In this document: positions 34,707 through 43,184 of the stretch, one piece after another
How positions within the stretch are numbered: position 1 is the first letter of the stretch
Layout of the letters: the number at the start of each line of letters is the position of its first letter
Assembly (NCBI GenBank): GCA_964627305.1
Contig: CAZVHP010000010.1
Span: 1-64,000, forward strand
DNA length: 64,000 nt
Reading direction: 5' to 3'
DNA from: WJKG01 sp964627305
GTDB taxonomy: Bacteria; Zixibacteria; MSB-5A5; GN15; FEB-12
Position numbers and translations under genes: made by a program
Notes under the pieces: generated by a model
Told to the model about the DNA's origin: nothing
Databases searched by the model: none
The model's input: only the letters and a program-made list of their open reading frames with translations

Positions 34707-35423
34707 ATGTCACAACCGCGTTTCAAGATTACACCGGGATCGCCGCTGGGAAGCAACTATCAGGTCGTGGCCTTTCTTGGGGCCGGCTGGGAGGGCGAGG
34801 TCTACAAAGTAGCCGAGCGACGAACCGGCATCCTGCGCGCCGCCAAGATCTACTATCGTCAGGACGGCATCCATTCCAACCATCTCTCACGATACGCCCG
34901 CAAACTCTACAAGCTCCGCGGCTGCCCCATCATTACTCAGTACCATCACCGTGACCTCGTGCGCATCGAGGACCGCGATCGCGAATTCGTCGTCTCCGAC
35001 CTCGTCGAGGGGGAGATGCTCGCCGATTACCTGAATCGCCAGCGACGAAAGCGAATGACATGCTTTCAGGCCCTGCATCTTTTCTACGCGCTGGTCCAGG
35101 GTGTCGAACAGATACACTTTCTCGGTGAGTATCACGGCGATATCCACGCCGAGAACATCATGGTCAGCCGTCGCGGACTGGGATATGATGTCCACCTGCT
35201 GGACTTCTTCGACCTCGGTCGACCCACCCGCGAGAAGATTCAGAAGGATGTCTTCGACATGATCGCTGTCCTCCATGAAACAATCGGCGGCGTCGATGGC
35301 TACCGCTCGGCCCCCCCGGCACTTAAACGCATCGTCATGGGCCGCCGGCAGTCACTTATTCGCACACGTTTTCGCAATGCCGGACACCTGCGCATCGCCC
35401 TTGAGAACCTGACCTGGGATTAG
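34707..35423 (+). CDS. Small protein-kinase-like protein
   Basis: A 238-residue cytoplasmic protein with a complete set of kinase-like motifs: glycine-rich loop LGAGWEGEVYKV (about residues 24-35), ATP-binding Lys in RAAKIYY (about 47), catalytic loop YHGDIHAENIMV (about 143-154) and metal-binding LLDFFDLGRP (about 165). The catalytic loop HGDIHAEN resembles both Ser/Thr kinases and aminoglycoside/choline-type kinases. The C-lobe is short, so it is close to a minimal kinase. Substrate is unknown. The ATG at 34707 is preferred over 34680 because a CGGGAG lies about 8 bases upstream. It converges with the NADAR-TPR gene. Confidence 0.75.
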   Translation: MSQPRFKITPGSPLGSNYQVVAFLGAGWEGEVYKVAERRTGILRAAKIYYRQDGIHSNHLSRYARKLYKLRGCPIITQYHHRDLVRIEDRDREFVVSDLVEGEMLADYLNRQRRKRMTCFQALHLFYALVQGVEQIHFLGEYHGDIHAENIMVSRRGLGYDVHLLDFFDLGRPTREKIQKDVFDMIAVLHETIGGVDGYRSAPPALKRIVMGRRQSLIRTRFRNAGHLRIALENLTWD

Positions 35424-35539
35424 CCGGCCCCTCAGGCAAGCCCTGCATAATACGACAGCAACCGCAGCAGAAGCCATTCCAGCTCCGGCAGCAGTGCCGT
35501 CTGTCCCCCATGGATCTGCCTCCCCCCTCCAGAGGTCAA

Positions 35540-36379
35540 TTACGCGGAGTCGCCATCTCCGGACTGGTCAGCCTCCTTCAGAAGGCGCGAACGACGAGCG
35601 TACACCCTGGAAGCCACATCGCGATCGGACATCGCGCACACTTGAGCCAGCGCGTCGAGGTAATCGGTGTCCTCCGGATCCAGACGAACCAGCGTCTTGA
35701 GAGCCGGAATCGCTGCCTCGAACTCCGAACGCTCGATCAGGGCCGCGGCCAGCATCCGCCAGGCAAACTCGCTCTCCGGCCAAAGGTTTGTGGCACAGCG
35801 AGCGGTGGCCAGCGCACGATCAGTCAAGCCGACTTTCAGGTAGCACCAGGCCAGGTGCGCCAGTTCCCAGGCTCCGGCGTCCTTGCGGCGCGCATTCTCT
35901 TCAGCTTCGTTGACACAAGACCACGCCTCCGCGTTCTTGAAATGAGCCAGGCGATCGCGAACGCGGACCAGCAGGCGGCCCAGCATGTTGCGACCGTACC
36001 CGTGTGCAGCTCGACCCAGGTGACGGTCGCTCTCGCAAAGGTAGACCAGCTCGGCCGTTCCGGTGCCGATCAACTGCTCCTCCAAGTCGAGGTGCTGTGT
36101 GAACTTGGCCGCCAGGGCTCGCGCCAGGTAGTCGTCGTGCCAGGCATCCCAGCGCATACGCTCCAGAGGCGCGCGCTCCAGCACCAGGCAACGAAGATCG
36201 TGAATGCCCGGGCAACCGCGGACCAGCGACCAGTTCAACTCCGGATAGCGCTGGACCGTCAAGTAGTGCGTCACGGTCGGCCAGGTAACACCCTCCAGCC
36301 GGATCGCATAGGGGGCCGCGTTGGCGAAGGCGCCATACGTATCATCGCCATCGCCGAAACAGATAGTGTTGTTAGGCAT
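35540..36379 (-). CDS. NADAR (YbiA-like) domain fused to TPR repeats
   Basis: A 279-residue protein. Residues 1-140 align by eye with the NADAR/YbiA fold: YGAFANAAPYAIRLEGVTWPTVTHYLTVQRYP at the start, then AAKFTQHLDLEEQLIGTGTAELVYLCESDRHLGR and GYGRNMLGRLLVRVRDRL. NADAR proteins act on ADP-ribose-linked or riboflavin-intermediate N-glycosides. Here the Glu that usually follows WPTV is Thr and the Trp of the usual DxxWG is Leu, so catalysis may be lost. Residues about 160-270 form TPR-like helix pairs (AHLAWCYLKVGLTDRALATA, AIPALKTLVRLDPED). The ATG at 36379 has GGAG about 8 bases upstream. The function is unknown. Confidence 0.7.
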   Translation of the reverse strand: MPNNTICFGDGDDTYGAFANAAPYAIRLEGVTWPTVTHYLTVQRYPELNWSLVRGCPGIHDLRCLVLERAPLERMRWDAWHDDYLARALAAKFTQHLDLEEQLIGTGTAELVYLCESDRHLGRAAHGYGRNMLGRLLVRVRDRLAHFKNAEAWSCVNEAEENARRKDAGAWELAHLAWCYLKVGLTDRALATARCATNLWPESEFAWRMLAAALIERSEFEAAIPALKTLVRLDPEDTDYLDALAQVCAMSDRDVASRVYARRSRLLKEADQSGDGDSA

Positions 36380-36517
36380 CACAAATCTCCATTCACACAA
36401 TGCTCCGGGTCTGCCCAACAGACCGAGCAATTCACACTCTTGCACCGCCGGACCCGCACGCGCGGGCATACCACTCCATCTGAGTCGCCGCTCAGACGGC
36501 AGACGCCTCCGACATCA

Positions 36518-36615
36518 ATGGTGATTGTGAAAATGAGAGATAGAACTAGCAGCCATCAGTCCGGGCGGTTACGCCCGATCCGGACCACTTGACAGACTCA
36601 GTCGACAATCACCAT
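36518..36615. repeat. Long-range inverted repeat around a GC hairpin
   Basis: ATGGTGATTGT (36518-36528) pairs perfectly with ACAATCACCAT (36605-36615). Inside, GGGCG-GTTA-CGCCC (within 36560-36590) and flanking GTCC/GGAC arms can form a second hairpin. The whole element (98 nt) has no coding potential and lies in a 580-bp gap between divergent genes. It could be a structured RNA or a folded leader; there is no direct proof of transcription. Confidence 0.3.
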
Positions 36616-36924
36616 CTCAACCGCACGAACACCGGCGCGCGCAGCTTGATAGCTTCAAGCGGCCGCGACCGTATCGCCCGTGCGTCGATCTCGCTGCGTC
36701 TCTTTGTCGCTTCGATCGCATCATGGTGATCATCTCCTGGTTTAAGCTCTTTTACAGTGTCTTGGTGTGAGGCCCCATGAACAGACAAAAACTCGAAATC
36801 CTCAGTCCACCCACAGATTCCCCGTGCCTTGAATTGGTTTCTACGTCAGCACGGTGCTCGGTGTTTCACAAAAAATGAGAGACTTCGCGCGCGGCAAGTC
36901 GCCTCTTGTCAACGCAGGTTCTTT

Positions 36925-36954
36925 TTGACAGCACACCCCTCTCGGTCGTACAAT
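36925..36954 (+). promoter_or_regulatory. sigma-70 promoter of the phosphodiester glycosidase gene
   Basis: TTGACA (36925-36930), 18 bp, then TACAAT (36949-36954). Seven bases separate the -10 box from the ATG at 36962, which predicts transcription starting at or next to the start codon, so a leaderless mRNA. Confidence 0.75.
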
Positions 36955-36961
36955 AGCTATC

Positions 36962-37804
36962 ATGACATTCGCACGCCATATCATTGCTGGGTGTCTGCTC
37001 TTCGTGTTTCCTGTCGCGCTCGCCTGCGCGGATACCACCACTACCGCACTCGATGAGCCCTGGCAGCAGCTGACCGAGGGACTCGACCTGGCCCGCTTTC
37101 CAATCGGAGCCGGCTCGGTACAGGATTCTACCATCGTTGTGCTGCGCATCGATCCTGACCTGTTCCAAATGCGCGCCTTCTGCCTGAGCAATACCGACCA
37201 GGAATCCGGGCTGTCGGTTCGCGAATGGTGTACAGAGTACGGCTTGATTGCGGCTACCAACGCCGGCATGTTCCTTCAGGACCACTCGACCCATGTCGGC
37301 TATCTCAAGAGCGGCGACCACATCAATAACCCGACAGTCATTACCAGGGACTACCGCTCCGCGGCTGCCTATGGTCCCACCTCTGACAGCCTGCCACGCT
37401 TCAGGATCTTCGATCTCGATGAGGAACCCATAGACTCCGCCATTGCCAACTACGACCTGGTCGTGCAAAACATCCGCCTGATCAAACGACCGGGCGAGAA
37501 TCGCTGGCCCCCGCGTGACAAGAAGTGGAGCGAGGCCGCCCTGGGCGAAGACGGAGCGGGTAACATCCTGTTTATCTTCAGTCGAATTGCCTGGACAATG
37601 CATGACTTCAACGAAAGGCTTCTGGCCCTGCCAATAGATATCGTTGCGGCTCAACACCTTGAGGGTGGTCCGGAAGCCCAGCTCTTCGTTCGCTGGGAGC
37701 AGTTCGAGCTGGAACTGGTCGGCGACAGCGAAGACGGGTTCGTGCAGAACAACACCCTGGCCTGGCCTGTCCCGAACATACTCGGAATCTCTCCCCGCCG
37801 GTGA
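36962..37804 (+). CDS. Phosphodiester glycosidase family (NAGPA-like) secreted protein
   Basis: A 280-residue protein with a signal peptide (hydrophobic IIAGCLLFVFPVALACA). The rest fits the phosphodiester glycosidase family (human uncovering-enzyme fold, DUF2233): ATNAGMF near residue 95, VGYLKSGDHINNP just after it, LVVQNIRLI mid-domain, WSEAALGEDGAGNILFIFS, and LEGGPEAQLFV near the C-terminus. In bacteria the substrate is usually not known; it may cleave glycan-phosphodiester bonds in the envelope. No Shine-Dalgarno is present, and the strong promoter 7 bases upstream suggests leaderless translation. It converges with the AI-2E-family gene. Confidence 0.85.
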   Translation: MTFARHIIAGCLLFVFPVALACADTTTTALDEPWQQLTEGLDLARFPIGAGSVQDSTIVVLRIDPDLFQMRAFCLSNTDQESGLSVREWCTEYGLIAATNAGMFLQDHSTHVGYLKSGDHINNPTVITRDYRSAAAYGPTSDSLPRFRIFDLDEEPIDSAIANYDLVVQNIRLIKRPGENRWPPRDKKWSEAALGEDGAGNILFIFSRIAWTMHDFNERLLALPIDIVAAQHLEGGPEAQLFVRWEQFELELVGDSEDGFVQNNTLAWPVPNILGISPRR

Positions 37805-37868
37805 GCCAGACACAAGAACTGCTGCCGTCTCGCACTCCTGCCCCCGCAGGTCGTAAACGCGCAAAGAA

Positions 37869-38930
37869 TCAGTGCTTCCCCATTACGCTGACCTCCTTGC
37901 CCAGCACCTGCTCAATGTAAAGCATCTGTACCATCACTATCCCAACCACCGCCAGCGGCGTGGCCAGCAGAATTCCCAATATACCAAACAGCACCGCCAT
38001 CAGTACCTCAACCGTAATCAACAGCGCCGGTGGAATATGCACTGCCCGCTGCTGAATTATCGGCGTGATCAGGTACGACTCCAGTAACTGAACAACTGAA
38101 TAGACAACGATCACCCAGATCACCAGCAGAGGATCCTCGGCGAGGGCGACCAGGATTGCCGGGATTGATGACGCAATCGGGCCAATGAATGGCACAAACG
38201 AGAACAGGGCAGCAATCAATCCCAGCGTAAGAGCCAATGGAATGCCTGCAATCCACAAACCAATGGATGTCAGGACCCCCACCACTACCATCGACGCGAA
38301 GCGGCCTGCCAGCCACCAACGCAGGGCGGTGCCAATGCTTGACAGCACGGAAGTTGCCAGTGCCTGATGTCGCCTTGGCAGCAGCACCTTGACGTTCCGT
38401 GTGTACAAATCCGGATCTGCGGCCAGATATATCCCGATGAAAGACACAATCAGGACCGCCGAAACGGCGCCCAGTGCAGACGAGAAGATCCCACTCACCT
38501 GACCGAGGACATAGGGACTCGTGGGCAGATCCCGATTGGCACTCACAACGGCATTGATCACACTCTGACCCCAGTCGTGGCTACTGAGAAGCGACTGAAT
38601 GTACTCGAGCGCCGCTGGTATCCGATCGGTCAGTCGACTGAACTGGTCCGCCAGACGAGGCCCCGCGAACAAAGCTAGGGCCCCAAGAACAACCACCAGG
38701 CTGCCTATCACGGCTGTCAGGCTGATCGGACGCGGCAGACGAAAACGAGTCGATATGAACCCCGTCAGACCATCAAGAAACACACCGAAGAGGACACCGC
38801 CAAAGACAATCAACAGCATCTGCGCCAGATGGCCCAACAGGTACAGCACGATCACTGCTGTGGTTGCCAGCCCGATGATTACGGCTGACTTCGTCAGGAA
38901 TGATCCGGAATCCTTGCTCATGTTCGTCAT
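37869..38930 (-). CDS. AI-2E family (PerM/YdiK-like) membrane transporter
   Basis: A 353-residue inner membrane protein with about eight transmembrane helices. The family pattern is clear: paired N-terminal helices, a soluble loop (RLTDRIPAALEYIQSLL), then FIGIYLAADP, the LALTLGLIAALFSFVPFIGPI helix with its GP motif, and SYLITPIIQQRAVHIPPALL. Members export diverse solutes, and some are Na+/H+ antiporters; autoinducer-2 transport is proven only for a few. It lies 21 bp downstream of the Ca-type P-ATPase and may share its transcript, which would suit a cation-homeostasis role. Confidence 0.88.
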   Translation of the reverse strand: MTNMSKDSGSFLTKSAVIIGLATTAVIVLYLLGHLAQMLLIVFGGVLFGVFLDGLTGFISTRFRLPRPISLTAVIGSLVVVLGALALFAGPRLADQFSRLTDRIPAALEYIQSLLSSHDWGQSVINAVVSANRDLPTSPYVLGQVSGIFSSALGAVSAVLIVSFIGIYLAADPDLYTRNVKVLLPRRHQALATSVLSSIGTALRWWLAGRFASMVVVGVLTSIGLWIAGIPLALTLGLIAALFSFVPFIGPIASSIPAILVALAEDPLLVIWVIVVYSVVQLLESYLITPIIQQRAVHIPPALLITVEVLMAVLFGILGILLATPLAVVGIVMVQMLYIEQVLGKEVSVMGKH

Positions 38931-38951
38931 GACATCACTCTCACTTGTTCC

Positions 38952-41690
38952 TTACGTTGTTGATATGACCCGCAAGCCCTTCAGAATCTGGCCCACAATC
39001 AGCGGTACCACGCTTGCTCCCAGCGCCAAAAACCACCCCGCCATCGGCGGCGAAGCCAATTCCATGATTCGGCTCAGTCCGGGCACGTGCACAACACCCA
39101 CAATGAGCACGGCACACAATGCCACCGCTGCCCACACGTGACGATTCCGAACAATCTCGTTGGACCAGAACGTAGTGTCATCACTCCGCATGTTGAGTAC
39201 GTGCCACAATCGTGAAAGCGCAATAGCCAGAAAACTCACCGTCACTGCCTGATCCTGTGGAAGACCGAGCACGTACAGCCCGATCGTCAACGCCCCCAGT
39301 GCCGGCGCCGAAATGATTACTCCAAACACCGCAATGGCCACCCAGTGCCGCCCAGCCAAGAATGACTCGCCGATTGGCCTCGGAGGCTCTTTCATCACGC
39401 CCTTTCGCGTCTCTCCAAAACCGAGCGCCAGCGCCGGGAACACATCAAGCACGAAATTCAGGAACAGAATCTGCAATGGCAGCAGCGGCAAGGGCAGCTT
39501 AACCAGCGAAGCCGCCGCCACCGCAAGGATCTCGGCCGCATTCCCGGAGAACAAGTATATGCAAAACTTGCGTATGTTCTCGAAGACGCCGCGTCCATAT
39601 CGAATGGCCGACACGATCGTTGGAAATGCGTCATCCCTGAGCACCATATCGCTCGCTTCCTGGGCGACCTGGGTGCCCCGCTTCCCCATGGCCACACCGA
39701 TATCGGCACTCTTCAGTGCCGGAGCATCATTAACTCCATCACCGGTCATGGCCACCACCGAGTCATTTGCCTGGTGAAGATGTATCAAGATCAGCTTCTG
39801 GCGCGGGTTCACCCGGGCAAAGATCGAGGTGCCAAGAAGTCTCTGCTGCTGGTCTTCAGAAAGTTCGCTGTCGCCCTCTTCATACTCGGCGAGCTCACGT
39901 CCCGTGATCACTGGCAGATCATCCCCGTCCTTTACCAGCCCAATCGCCCGCGCCACGGCCCGGGCTGTCTCTGGCTGATCACCCGTCATCATCACGACTC
40001 GAATTCCCGCCTGCTGACAGTCGCTGATAGCCTGTGCAACATCTTCACGCGGTGGATCAACCATGCCGATCAGTCCCAGCAAGGTCAGCCCGTCATATGG
40101 ATCATCTTCCACACTCTCAGCTTCCTTGCTCGCCAGGGCCAGCACTCGCAAACCATCGGCGGCCAGTTCTCGATTCGTCTTCTGCCAGTGTTCCCGAGTG
40201 TCATCCTCGAGAGCTCTTGTGCCATTCCCGGCGACCGCTTCGCACGATTCCAACACTGCTTCCGGTGCCCCCTTGACTGCGACCAGGTACCCGCCGTCGA
40301 GATCCTCGTGAAACGTCGCCATCATCATCGTGTCGGACGTGAATGGCTCTTCCCGCTGTTCCGGGTATTCCTTCAGCAGTTTCGTCCGATTCATACCCAG
40401 TTGCGTACCAATCCGCAGCAATGCTAACTCCAGCGGATCCCCCTGATTCTCACCCTGCTCATCGCTCTCGCTCTGTTCGTTGTCAGCCAGTTTCGCGTTG
40501 TTGCACAATACCGCTACCTTCATGGCCTGCTCGAAATCCTGGCGATCACCTTCTTGCCCATCCCCAACCTCAAAGGGCTCCGAATCGCTGTCATCGACCC
40601 TGGATTCATCACCGGTCTCATAGCGCGTCCGTGAGGTCACCAATGTCGTCACCGTCATACGGTTCTCCGTCAGTGTTCCCGTTTTATCAGTACCGATTAC
40701 ACTGGTTGATCCCAGCGTCTCGACCGCAGCCAGTCGATTGATCAGCGCGTTGCGACGAGCCATACGGAGCATCCCGCGTGCCAGCGCGACTGTGGCCACG
40801 ATCGGCAATCCCTCCGGGATCGCTGCCACCGCCAGCGCCACCGCGCTCTCAATCATCAGCACTACTTCCTTGCCCTGCACAACCCCGGCAAGGACTACCA
40901 CCACACACAATGCCAGCGTTATCCACACAAGCCGGTAAGCCAGATGATTCAGCCGCTTCTCCAGCGGCGTTGTCTCGTCTTCGGCCTGCTCCACCAGTTC
41001 CGAAATCTGTCCGAACTCCGTCTGTCTGCCTGTTGCAGTTACTATCCCCTCAGCGTCGCCGCGTGCAATGCCCGTACCCTTGAACAGCATGCTCTTGCGC
41101 TCCGGCAGTTCGACACCCTCTTCAACGGGATCCGTCGTCTTGTCCACTGGCACCGATTCCCCCGTAAGCGTCGACTCATCCGCCTGGAGTTGCGAGGCCT
41201 TGATCAGCCGCAGATCAGCTGGCACCAGAGCTCCCGCTTCAAGCAGTACAACATCACCCGGGACCAACTCCTTCGACGGCAACGTCACTTCTTCACCGTC
41301 ACGCCGTACCCTTGCCGTTGTCCGCGACATCTTCCGCAGCGCATCCATGGACTTGACCGCCTTAAGTTCTGTGAGAAACCCGATAACGGTGTTGATGAGA
41401 ATCGCAATCCCGATCGCGATCGCCTCAACAAATCGTCCGTAGACCAGGGAGACCACGGCGGCCACTGCCAGCAGCCCGATTACCAGACTCTTGAACTGAT
41501 CGACGAGAATGGGGATAACCCCACGACGCTGCCGCTGCGCCAGCGTGTTCGGTCCGTATTGGCGGCGACGTTGCCTGGCCTCACGGGCGCTCAATCCCCT
41601 GCCGGGATCGACGTCGAGCGCCCCGGCCAGTTTGCCACCGTCAACTGCCCAGGGCGTGGAGGTAATATCCTGCGACTGCGATTCAGCCAT
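38952..41690 (-). CDS. Cation-transporting P-type ATPase (Ca2+/PMR1-like)
   Basis: A 912-residue P2-type ATPase that uses an aspartyl-phosphate intermediate to export a cation, probably Ca2+. Actuator TGES lies at about 176-179, helix 4 motif PEGLP at 292-296, phosphorylation site DKTGTLT with Asp335, and the nucleotide- and hinge-domain motifs MTGDQPET and MTGDGVNDAPAL further on. The N-terminal cation ATPase domain (GLSAREARQRRRQYGPN) is also typical. Ten transmembrane helices are predicted. It sits between the hydroxyacid dehydrogenase gene (31 bp) and the AI-2E-family gene (21 bp), in a minus-strand run of stress genes. Ion specificity is inferred by family resemblance. Confidence 0.92.
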   Translation of the reverse strand: MAESQSQDITSTPWAVDGGKLAGALDVDPGRGLSAREARQRRRQYGPNTLAQRQRRGVIPILVDQFKSLVIGLLAVAAVVSLVYGRFVEAIAIGIAILINTVIGFLTELKAVKSMDALRKMSRTTARVRRDGEEVTLPSKELVPGDVVLLEAGALVPADLRLIKASQLQADESTLTGESVPVDKTTDPVEEGVELPERKSMLFKGTGIARGDAEGIVTATGRQTEFGQISELVEQAEDETTPLEKRLNHLAYRLVWITLALCVVVVLAGVVQGKEVVLMIESAVALAVAAIPEGLPIVATVALARGMLRMARRNALINRLAAVETLGSTSVIGTDKTGTLTENRMTVTTLVTSRTRYETGDESRVDDSDSEPFEVGDGQEGDRQDFEQAMKVAVLCNNAKLADNEQSESDEQGENQGDPLELALLRIGTQLGMNRTKLLKEYPEQREEPFTSDTMMMATFHEDLDGGYLVAVKGAPEAVLESCEAVAGNGTRALEDDTREHWQKTNRELAADGLRVLALASKEAESVEDDPYDGLTLLGLIGMVDPPREDVAQAISDCQQAGIRVVMMTGDQPETARAVARAIGLVKDGDDLPVITGRELAEYEEGDSELSEDQQQRLLGTSIFARVNPRQKLILIHLHQANDSVVAMTGDGVNDAPALKSADIGVAMGKRGTQVAQEASDMVLRDDAFPTIVSAIRYGRGVFENIRKFCIYLFSGNAAEILAVAAASLVKLPLPLLPLQILFLNFVLDVFPALALGFGETRKGVMKEPPRPIGESFLAGRHWVAIAVFGVIISAPALGALTIGLYVLGLPQDQAVTVSFLAIALSRLWHVLNMRSDDTTFWSNEIVRNRHVWAAVALCAVLIVGVVHVPGLSRIMELASPPMAGWFLALGASVVPLIVGQILKGLRVISTT

Positions 41691-41721
41691 GAGTCGTTGC
41701 TACTGCTCGACCCTGTTCACA

Positions 41722-42729
41722 CTACTCTTGCGTTACGACATGCTGGGGACGACCTTGCAGGAAGGAAGCAACATTGTCTGCTGTGGTATCGAGGATGCGC
41801 TGTACGGCTTCACGGGTATTGAAGGCTGAATGTGGTGTAACCACTACATTCCGCAACCTCAGCAAGACGTGATCGGCCAGAAGTTGCTCAAGGTTGTGCT
41901 TCTTATGGAATGCCGTTCTGAGTAGTTCCGCCTCCTCACCAACCACCGGCTCTTCCGCCAGAACGTCGAGACCCGCAGCCCGAACCTTACCATCAGCAAT
42001 CGCCCTCATCATGGCGGATACATCAATGACACTTCCACGAGATGTATTGATGATTACCACCCCGTCTTTCATCTTGCTAAATTCATCGTCCGACAATAGG
42101 TGTCTGGTCTTCTCGTTTGCCGGGACATGCAGTGTTATCACGTCAGACCTGCTCAACAGTTCGTCCATCTCAACGTACTCGAATTCCTGACGCTCGGCCA
42201 ATTCCTTGTCCGGCGAGATATCAAACGCGCACACCTTCATGTTGAATCCACCCGCGATCCTGACCACGTGACGCCCGATATCACCGGTGCCCACAACCCC
42301 TATCGTCTTCTCCTCAAGGTCGAAACCCTGTAATCCAGATTGCGAAAAGTCACCTCGGCGGGTCCGGTCGATGGCCTGAACCAACTTGTGACTGATACAC
42401 AACAGCAGCCCAAAGACATGCTCGGCAACCGTGTTCTCCCCATAGCCCGGTATGTTGCACACTATGATCTTCTGCGCGCGACACTGCTCCATATCTATAT
42501 GGTCGTATCCGGTTGAGCGGGTGGCGATCAGCTTCGCCTTCTTCAGCTTCCTGATGACTTCAGCCGGCAACTTGCTGTGGATAAACGTGGAGATCACTTC
42601 GGCATCGCTGTAATCTTCCGCGTTGTCCATCGACAGCGGCTCACTCGTGCAAGTCACTTCATGTTCGTCCCGAAATCTGTCGAATACGCACTGTTCCCAC
42701 TCTTCGGCCTCGAATGCTACTATTCTCAT
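41722..42729 (-). CDS. D-2-hydroxyacid dehydrogenase (D-lactate dehydrogenase type)
   Basis: A 335-residue NAD-dependent enzyme reducing a 2-oxoacid such as pyruvate, or oxidising its product. The Rossmann motif GVVGTGDIGRHVVRIAGGF lies at about residue 145, VIINTSRGSVID holds the active-site Arg region, AAGLDVLAEEP carries the conserved Asp, and TPHSAFNT holds the catalytic His. The ATG at 42729 is preferred over the upstream ATG at 42789 because GGAGG lies 8 bases ahead. It lies in a run from PEP synthase to the P-ATPase, where lactate formation would regenerate NAD during fermentation; that is inference. Confidence 0.9.
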   Translation of the reverse strand: MRIVAFEAEEWEQCVFDRFRDEHEVTCTSEPLSMDNAEDYSDAEVISTFIHSKLPAEVIRKLKKAKLIATRSTGYDHIDMEQCRAQKIIVCNIPGYGENTVAEHVFGLLLCISHKLVQAIDRTRRGDFSQSGLQGFDLEEKTIGVVGTGDIGRHVVRIAGGFNMKVCAFDISPDKELAERQEFEYVEMDELLSRSDVITLHVPANEKTRHLLSDDEFSKMKDGVVIINTSRGSVIDVSAMMRAIADGKVRAAGLDVLAEEPVVGEEAELLRTAFHKKHNLEQLLADHVLLRLRNVVVTPHSAFNTREAVQRILDTTADNVASFLQGRPQHVVTQE

Positions 42730-42821
42730 CAGTGTTCCTCCATGACTGTCTGTTGCGCTCTGTCGCTGGTCCCATCGGCCACTGTGCATGCGTCATCTGG
42801 TCTGCAGTGACGTGCCAGGTA

Positions 42822-43181
42822 TCACCTGCCTGCCGTCCCCCTGCAATGATTGGGCGAGAAGCCCCGCCGGGCATCGACTACTGTCAGGTACTCCTGTAGT
42901 GCCTCTGTCACTCGGCTGCGATCGGGGTCCTGAACAGCGCGGCCGATTGACACCAGCACTTCCCGTCCATCTTTGACCAGCACGCCGTCATCGTGCGCAA
43001 CATACCACCTCATACCACCCTCATCGCAGTACTCAAGAATGCCGCAGCTCAGGGTCAATACGATGTCCATGTGCCGCTGCAGCAGCTCAACAGACTCATT
43101 CTGAGTCTGGGCCGTTACAGCCTGAACCTCCTTCTCGGCCATTATCCGGTCCGGAAGGACAATCGTCAGTTTCATGCTCAT
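42822..43181 (-). CDS. Orphan ATP synthase epsilon-subunit-like protein (alternate F-ATPase type)
   Basis: A 119-residue protein that reads as the epsilon subunit of the alternate (N-type) F-ATPase: KLTIVLPDRIMAEKEVQAV at the start, then ELLQRHMDIV (LLPRH in most relatives), CGILEYCDEGG, YVAHDDGVLVKDGREVLVSI and AVQDPDRSRV. The C-terminal helical region is shorter than usual. Epsilon subunits sit on the central stalk and inhibit ATP hydrolysis. Its start lies 3 bp after the ppsA stop, and its GGAGAG Shine-Dalgarno is formed by the last ppsA codons, so translation is coupled. No other ATPase subunit is in the window. Confidence 0.72.
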   Translation of the reverse strand: MSMKLTIVLPDRIMAEKEVQAVTAQTQNESVELLQRHMDIVLTLSCGILEYCDEGGMRWYVAHDDGVLVKDGREVLVSIGRAVQDPDRSRVTEALQEYLTVVDARRGFSPNHCRGTAGR

Positions 43182-43184
43182 CAG

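Larger units (their letters stand above)
36380..36961. other. Long divergent intergenic region
   Basis: 582 bp between the NADAR-TPR gene and the phosphodiester glycosidase gene, which point away from each other. It contains the inverted-repeat element at 36518-36615 and, at its right end, the glycosidase promoter. Short frames across it show no start signals or protein features. Confidence 0.5.

Noticed and set aside
36866..37864. 332-codon minus-strand frame over the phosphodiester glycosidase
   Set aside because: The opposite strand encodes a signal peptide and family motifs with a strong promoter; the minus frame has no motif and is a shadow.
42804..42817. TGGCACG-N3-CTGC on the minus strand between epsilon-like and dehydrogenase genes
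   Set aside because: Resembles a sigma-54 site but the spacing between GG and GC is one base too short, which normally abolishes function.
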